Below, piece after piece: positions 59,972-64,000 of a DNA stretch of 64,000 bases (position 1 is the stretch's first letter; every line of letters begins with the position of its first letter). Where the stretch lies: positions 337,227 to 401,226 of the forward strand of contig FJOG01000013.1 of assembly GCA_900073065.1 (NCBI GenBank). The letters run 5' to 3'. The notes below the pieces were generated by a model. That model saw only the letters and a list, made by a program, of their open reading frames with translations, was not told the DNA's origin and made no database searches. The stretch is from Phialocephala subalpina. Its lineage: Eukaryota > Ascomycota > Leotiomycetes > Helotiales > Mollisiaceae. Both the position numbers and the translations under genes were made by a program.

Positions 59972-60623
59972 TCAGTGACTGTAGATTGTGTGATTTTCAT
60001 TACACCTAACCACACAACTACTTCCCGAATTCACACTTGTAATAGTCCCACCGTCAACCAATATATCAGTTCCAGCAATGAGACTACTCTGCCTGCTCGC
60101 TAGAAATGCAACCATATCCACAACTTCTTCCGGAGTCCCTACCCTCCCCACTGCACTTCCATCAACCATTCCCTGAATCATAACTCCACACGGACCCTCT
60201 AAACTCTCCTTTCCCATCTTCGTCATGATCACTCTTGGACTCACACTATTGATCCTCGCACCCTTTCTCCCATACCTCACCGCGTAACTCTGAACGCTCA
60301 ACTGGTTCCCTCTCTTCGCAACCGTGTAAGCGAAACTCATTCCTTCGGGTCCGGCTTCAAGATCGATTTCCGGGTGCTTGAAAAGTTGGTCTCTCGGAGC
60401 TGTAGCGAGATGTTTCTCCAGTTCCGGAGATGCCGGCCTGGATACTAGAAACAGTGTGGTCTTCGGAACGGGGAGAGGATTCTGCGTTCTTGATTGTGGA
60501 GGGGGAGTAAGAGGCGAGGTAGATGTGTCGATCGCTGCCGAGACGGCGAGCGATGGGGAGACCGATGCCTCCTGCGCCGATGACGACGAGGACATTTAGT
60601 TTTATAGATAGAATTGAAATCAT
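59972..60623 (-). pseudogene. Short-chain dehydrogenase (SDR) with internal out-of-frame deletion
   Basis: The N-terminal part (about 60600-60470) encodes a Rossmann start, VLVVIGAGGIGLPIARRLGS, then HIYLASYSPSTIKNAE. From about 60450 the family-like text continues in another frame: ASPELEKHLATAP, FAYTVAKRGNQLSVQSYAVR (with the YxxxK catalytic pair), YGRKGARINSVSPRVI, GMVDGSAVGRVGTPEEVV and GTDILVDGGTI. In intact members of this SDR group about 70-80 residues lie between these parts, including the catalytic Ser. That region is missing and the frame changes, so the gene is probably dead. In the intact family these are NAD(P)-dependent oxidoreductases of unknown substrate. Confidence 0.75.
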
Positions 60624-62058
60624 TCTGAGGTGTTTGCTGTCGAGAATCTAGAAAGGAACTAAATTTGCGTCGAGCTGCCTCGAATAGCGAGTCGAGAGGG
60701 AAGTAGAGATAATGTTGCATTAAATGTACTTCGTACCCAGGAGCAAGACCTTTGGTAGAACTTCAATAGAGTTATTTACCAATCGCACAAAATTTCCATC
60801 TCTGGTGTACCGATGGAAGGACCCGATGTTTGTGGGTAAATCTCGACCTAGCGCGTCATTGTACATACACATCGAACTGACTGCTTGAGAAAGCTCTCGC
60901 CAAGCTATGAACTCCTGGAATGTTGTCGAATGTTCTTTAAGGAGCAATTCTGAGCAGAATTTGGTATGCCGAAGCATCAGGGTTGAGCTTCGACGATGAC
61001 TTCGGGAGAAGTTGTGCTCCACGCGCTGTCACGTGCGTCACGACTGAAATCTACGGTCTGCTTGAAGAGATGAAGTATAGGAGCTGAGAGGCGCAGTAGC
61101 ATCTGTTAATTTCGTGTTCGGAAGGTGGAAGAAAGCTTCGAGTGAGGAAATGTGGATGCATTCCAAGGATTGAGGTTGGAAGCTTGGAAATGTGCGAAAC
61201 TGGAATAGCAAAGCAATGGATTTCTTAAAAATGTCTAATACGATTAAGAGGTTGTGCTCTTGAGAGACGCCGGCTTTGAGCAGCTATCCTATTTGTTTTC
61301 GAAGGCATGACCGTGTTTGCAGACGTAGGTGACGCCCGCGGACTGCAACTTCACGGTACTCTGAGATGTGGCGATCAACTAATTTGGGCCAGCGAAGTGA
61401 AGAGGTAGAAAGTACATTTCAGAATCCGTTGTTCTACTTGAGTAAATCGAGCTTGAGCAAGCTGGGGCAAATGGGGAAAGTGATGGTTTGGAGAAGGAGC
61501 ATCCTCGCTTAGCGAGGTGTAATGACCTTCAACCAGCTCATTGCGAAAAGGTTATGAAATATGAGCCATAATAGCATGAAATCGGAGCCATACAAGAAGG
61601 AAAACAGTATTGCCTTCGCTAGAAAGTGAAATTGGCTTAGAACAGGCATAGAATGTGTCATGTGAATAGCCAAATGTGGGGTATATCGAACTCGAAGCGA
61701 AGAGATTTTCTCGGCCAGCCACAACACAGAGAAATCAACCACAAATCAAACTCAAAGCGTGAAGAGTTTAAAATAGACAAATGGATGGATCAGCTTAGCC
61801 GAAATCAGATTTCCATGGTTATAGGCTAACAAATGGTGCCCGAGAGCAAGAAATAGTTGTCCGAAAGCAGTCAAAGTTGGAGTTGCAGAGCCTTCTTTGG
61901 CAAAGCAGATCACTAAAACTGAAACCCAACTAGTTCAAAGTTAAATCCGGCAGAAATAACGACGCATTCCGAGCTACTAGCCTCGGCTGTTGGTCCGGCT
62001 CAAAGTTTCAAAGGGAGGACACAGAACCTTCAACTTTAACAAAGGAGACAAAAAGAGC
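60624..62058. other. Intergenic, no supported gene
   Basis: 1.4 kb with ORFs under 105 codons and no family features. Confidence 0.5.
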
Positions 62059-62064
62059 AAAAAA
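62059..62064 (-). terminator. RNA polymerase III T6 terminator of tRNA-Gly
   Basis: Six T residues on the minus strand, eight bases after the tRNA 3' end (A73). Confidence 0.85.
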
Positions 62065-62095
62065 GAAGTCATGCGTTCGCCGGGAATCGAACCCG

Positions 62096-62145
62096 CTAGG
62101 AATTGTTAGCTGAAACGATTTAATCGAGAAGTAGGTGAAACTTAC
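62096..62145 (-). other. Second 50-nt GT-AG insertion in tRNA-Gly (spliceosomal-intron-like)
   Basis: It starts with the perfect donor gtaagt, has the perfect branch point CTAAC about 10 nt before the end, and ends cctag. It splits the variable loop/T-stem border (GGCCC to CGGG). Confidence 0.85.
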
Positions 62146-62156
62146 GGGCCCATCGA

Positions 62157-62176
62157 AGCTGAAGATATAATTCTTA
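62157..62176 (-). other. 20-nt canonical-position tRNA intron (37/38)
   Basis: It lies one base 3' of the GCC anticodon, where tRNA splicing endonuclease cuts. It is AT-rich and short, as expected for nuclear tRNA introns. Confidence 0.85.
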
Positions 62177-62182
62177 TGGCAA

Positions 62183-62232
62183 CTGCTTGGAAGTCAGAAT
62201 GTGTTGTGGTGGTATGAGAAGGTTAGACAAAC
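62183..62232 (-). other. 50-nt GT-AG insertion in tRNA-Gly (spliceosomal-intron-like)
   Basis: It starts gtttgt, has a CTGAC branch-like motif 11 nt before the end, and ends aagcag. It sits between anticodon-stem base 31 and loop base 32. Its removal restores the perfect stem-loop. Confidence 0.8.
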
Positions 62233-62262
62233 CGATGGATTTTACCACTAAACCACAAACGC

Positions 62263-63393
62263 TTCTGATTGGATGAGAGATTATTTTGTTATTTAAATAC
62301 ATATGAGAAGTCGTGGGCCGAAAATTTCTCCAGTTGCCCTTGGTGGGGCTGGGTGTGGTCCACATATGGTACTGTAATGGCGGTCAGCATCCAGTTCCGA
62401 GAGACTTATTTCACACGTTGTTAAAAGACTCGAAGATGAAGATAAACTATTAAGAGCACGGTGTCAGGGGAATACATCCGCGGGCAATAAGAGAGATTTG
62501 AGAGAATACGATGCAAAGCTGACTTACTCATTAACTCGCCATGCATGCTAAGGACAGAAAAGAAATTACCACCAGCCAAAAGCTTGTAGCTTTTCTCACT
62601 ATTTCCGATCATTTCTTCTTAGATCATCATCTGTTTGGCTCTTCTCCAGCGAAAATGCTGTATTAGCTCTTCAAAAGTTACTCGATGAAAGACACCGCAA
62701 TGTCACGTGAGTCCTACTTGCTTCTTGAAGTTGCTTTTCTTCTACGATAACGCCGAGAAGTGTAAGTAATTACAAGTTCACAAGTCCAGTCCGTACAAGT
62801 AAGGTACCATCATACTATGAGGTGATGTTGCGGCACGGCCGAAGCCATGAACGGGTCGGAAGCATTTGGAAACATTCTCCGCATCAAGTCTAGCTCCGCC
62901 TTGTCAGGGGTAAGATCTAAACGAGGGGTTTTGTGCAACATCAGCCTCAGCCATCTTTCTTCATCTTGTGGAATCGAAATCGCCAACCACAGCTCCGAGA
63001 TACACGTCCGCTGGTGCTTACACATCATCCATTCTTTAGGGCGAATGGCCAATCAATGGCCCCGAGGCCCCCTTTGTACGGGATGTTTGGAATCAGAATT
63101 GCCTTTCTGCTGGTGCTGCTCATGTAGGGAGACGGGAACAGTGGCACAATTGCTCAAATGCGTTCTTTTACGAGAGATCTGACATTATCCCTTCAATCCG
63201 CCTCCCCACATTCTGTTGTTCAGCCTGTTTATTGACATTGCGCTCTCAATTCCAATTTCTGGCATCATGGCGGCTGGGATGAGTCGCTCGGAGACCGAGA
63301 CCTCATTTCCAGATGTATAAAGTTCTTGGGGCCTTCCATTTGATAGCCTACCCAAAGATCAGATCATCATCCTTCAGTAACCACCTGATCAAG
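62263..63393. other. Intergenic and promoter of the beta-propeller gene
   Basis: 1.1 kb with no supported gene. A TATA-like tgtataaag lies at 63314, 80 bp before the next start codon. Confidence 0.5.
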
Positions 63394-64000
63394 ATGCACT
63401 TCCCTACCTACCTCCTTGTTTCACAGCTCGTCTCCGCGCTGGTAATCAATCAAAGAGATAGCCGAAATCGTGCGGCTTACTTCCTCGACGACAACCCAAA
63501 TGGCTCGAGTATTGTCTCTCTGAAAATCAATCCCTTGGATGGCACTCTCTCGGACCCCATTCGAACGTATACTGGAGGAGAGGGACTTCAAGGTCTGTTC
63601 ATGTCGGCTACACCAGGTGTACCCGCGACACCTGGAGCAACAGATCCCTTGTTCTCCCAAGATGCCGTGCTCGTCTCTCAAGATGTGAGTATCGCAGAAG
63701 ATACTGTTTAAACTTTGTCTAATCAAAGACAGTATCTATTCACAGTCAACACCGGCAGTAACACAGTCTCCATGTTCTTCATCGACAAGAACGCGCCATG
63801 GAGCCCGCGACTGATCAACACCGCTTCCTCCGTTGGCGAATTTCCAATGTCCATCGCATACTCTCCAAAACTGAAGACTAGTACCTCACCTCCCCCGTCG
63901 TATCTTCACCTGCGCTAACCCATCAAGCGTGCGTCCTCAACGGTGGCGCCAAAGCAGGAGTCGCATGTTTCTCGACTGACCACGCGAAGGGTCTCACTCC
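63394..64000 (+). CDS. Secreted lactonase-like beta-propeller protein (5' part)
   Basis: The exons are 63394-63684, 63733-63880 and 63928 to the window end; the gene is cut at the right edge. The start MHFPTYLLVSQLVSALVI is a signal peptide. The mature part begins AAYFLDDNPNGSSIVSLKIN, a propeller blade of the 7-bladed lactonase/3-carboxymuconate cyclase-like fold (PF10282). Then come YLFTVNTGSNTVSMFFIDKN, GEFPMSIAYSPKLKT and CVLNGGAKAGVACFSTDHAK. The introns (48 and 47 nt) are GT-AG and the second has CTAAC. The catalytic function in secreted fungal members is not established. The ATG at 63394 is chosen over the in-frame 63313 because it begins the signal peptide. Confidence 0.82.

Larger units (their letters stand above)
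62072..62262 (-). tRNA. tRNA-Gly(GCC) interrupted by three insertions
   Basis: The exon parts 62262-62233, 62182-62177, 62156-62146 and 62095-62072 join to 71 nt, the usual length of fungal tRNA-Gly without CCA. The acceptor GCGTTTG pairs with CGAACGC (one G-U), and A73 is the discriminator. The D arm carries the A box TGGTTTAGTGG. The anticodon stem is CATCG/CGATG with loop TTGCCAT, anticodon GCC. The T arm is CCGGG-TTCGATT-CCCGG with a perfect B box GGTTCGATTCC. Three insertions break it: 50 nt at 31/32, 20 nt at 37/38 and 50 nt just before the T stem. A T6 terminator follows. The A and B boxes are about 150 bp apart, which Pol III factor TFIIIC can tolerate. Whether the gene is active is not shown. 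Confidence 0.92.

Noticed and set aside
62072..62262. Alternative reading of the tRNA as a dispersed pseudogene fragment
   Set aside because: All four stems, both internal promoter boxes, the anticodon loop and the T6 terminator are intact, which is unlikely for a random relic. Inactivity cannot be excluded.

Overview
The window is nuclear DNA from a filamentous ascomycete (Pezizomycotina, most like Helotiales/Leotiomycetes by gene content and protein style). The evidence is many short (about 45-170 nt) GT-AG introns with CTAAC/CTGAC branch points, and genes for actin, Tup1/RcoA, Smi1/Knr4, Erg3, DUF2015 and 2EXR proteins. No transposon ORF, CRISPR array, plasmid or viral gene is visible.

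Layout. 0-2.2 kb holds a decayed PigL_N/ankyrin gene. 3.6-8.8 kb holds DUF2015, ribosomal eL28, malate dehydrogenase and TRAPP subunit Trs33. 10.9-23.6 kb is a minus-strand run: GPI13, VPS68, SMI1/KNR4 (with a frameshift) and SEC8, all linked to secretion, the cell surface or the wall. 23.8-28.8 kb holds a 2EXR protein, a small secreted PhiA-like protein and a histidine acid phosphatase/phytase whose catalytic domain is split by a Ser/Thr-rich adhesin-like insert. 30.0-31.6 kb is actin. 33.2-36.8 kb is a degenerate stretch with a repeat-containing orphan locus, a 97-bp intron-like tandem duplication and a frameshifted C2H2 gene. 38.3-43.8 kb holds FES1, mitochondrial ribosomal protein uL5m and a ubiquitin-specific protease with a C-terminal CaaX box. 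TUP1 (48.2-50.3 kb) and ERG3 (52.7-53.8 kb) form an island between two gene-free blocks. The right end has a broken SDR gene, a tRNA-Gly gene and the start of a secreted beta-propeller protein.

Two things stand out. First, the tRNA-Gly(GCC) gene at 62.07-62.26 kb has a perfect 71-nt mature cloverleaf that is interrupted three times: by a 20-nt insertion at the usual 37/38 site and by two 50-nt insertions that look like spliceosomal introns (GT...CTGAC...CAG and GTAAGT...CTAAC...TAG). Second, the gene-free blocks at 44.2-47.5 and 54.7-59.1 kb are tandem arrays of diverged modules. The best-preserved modules carry divergent TATA boxes about 110-165 bp apart, with a TTGACAGC/AC element about 200-235 bp downstream of the plus-strand TATA. 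No ORF is conserved between modules, so they look like a noncoding, promoter-bearing repeat family.

Exon coordinates were derived by hand from splice consensus and reading-frame closure. Gene identities rest on recognised family sequence patterns, not on a database search.
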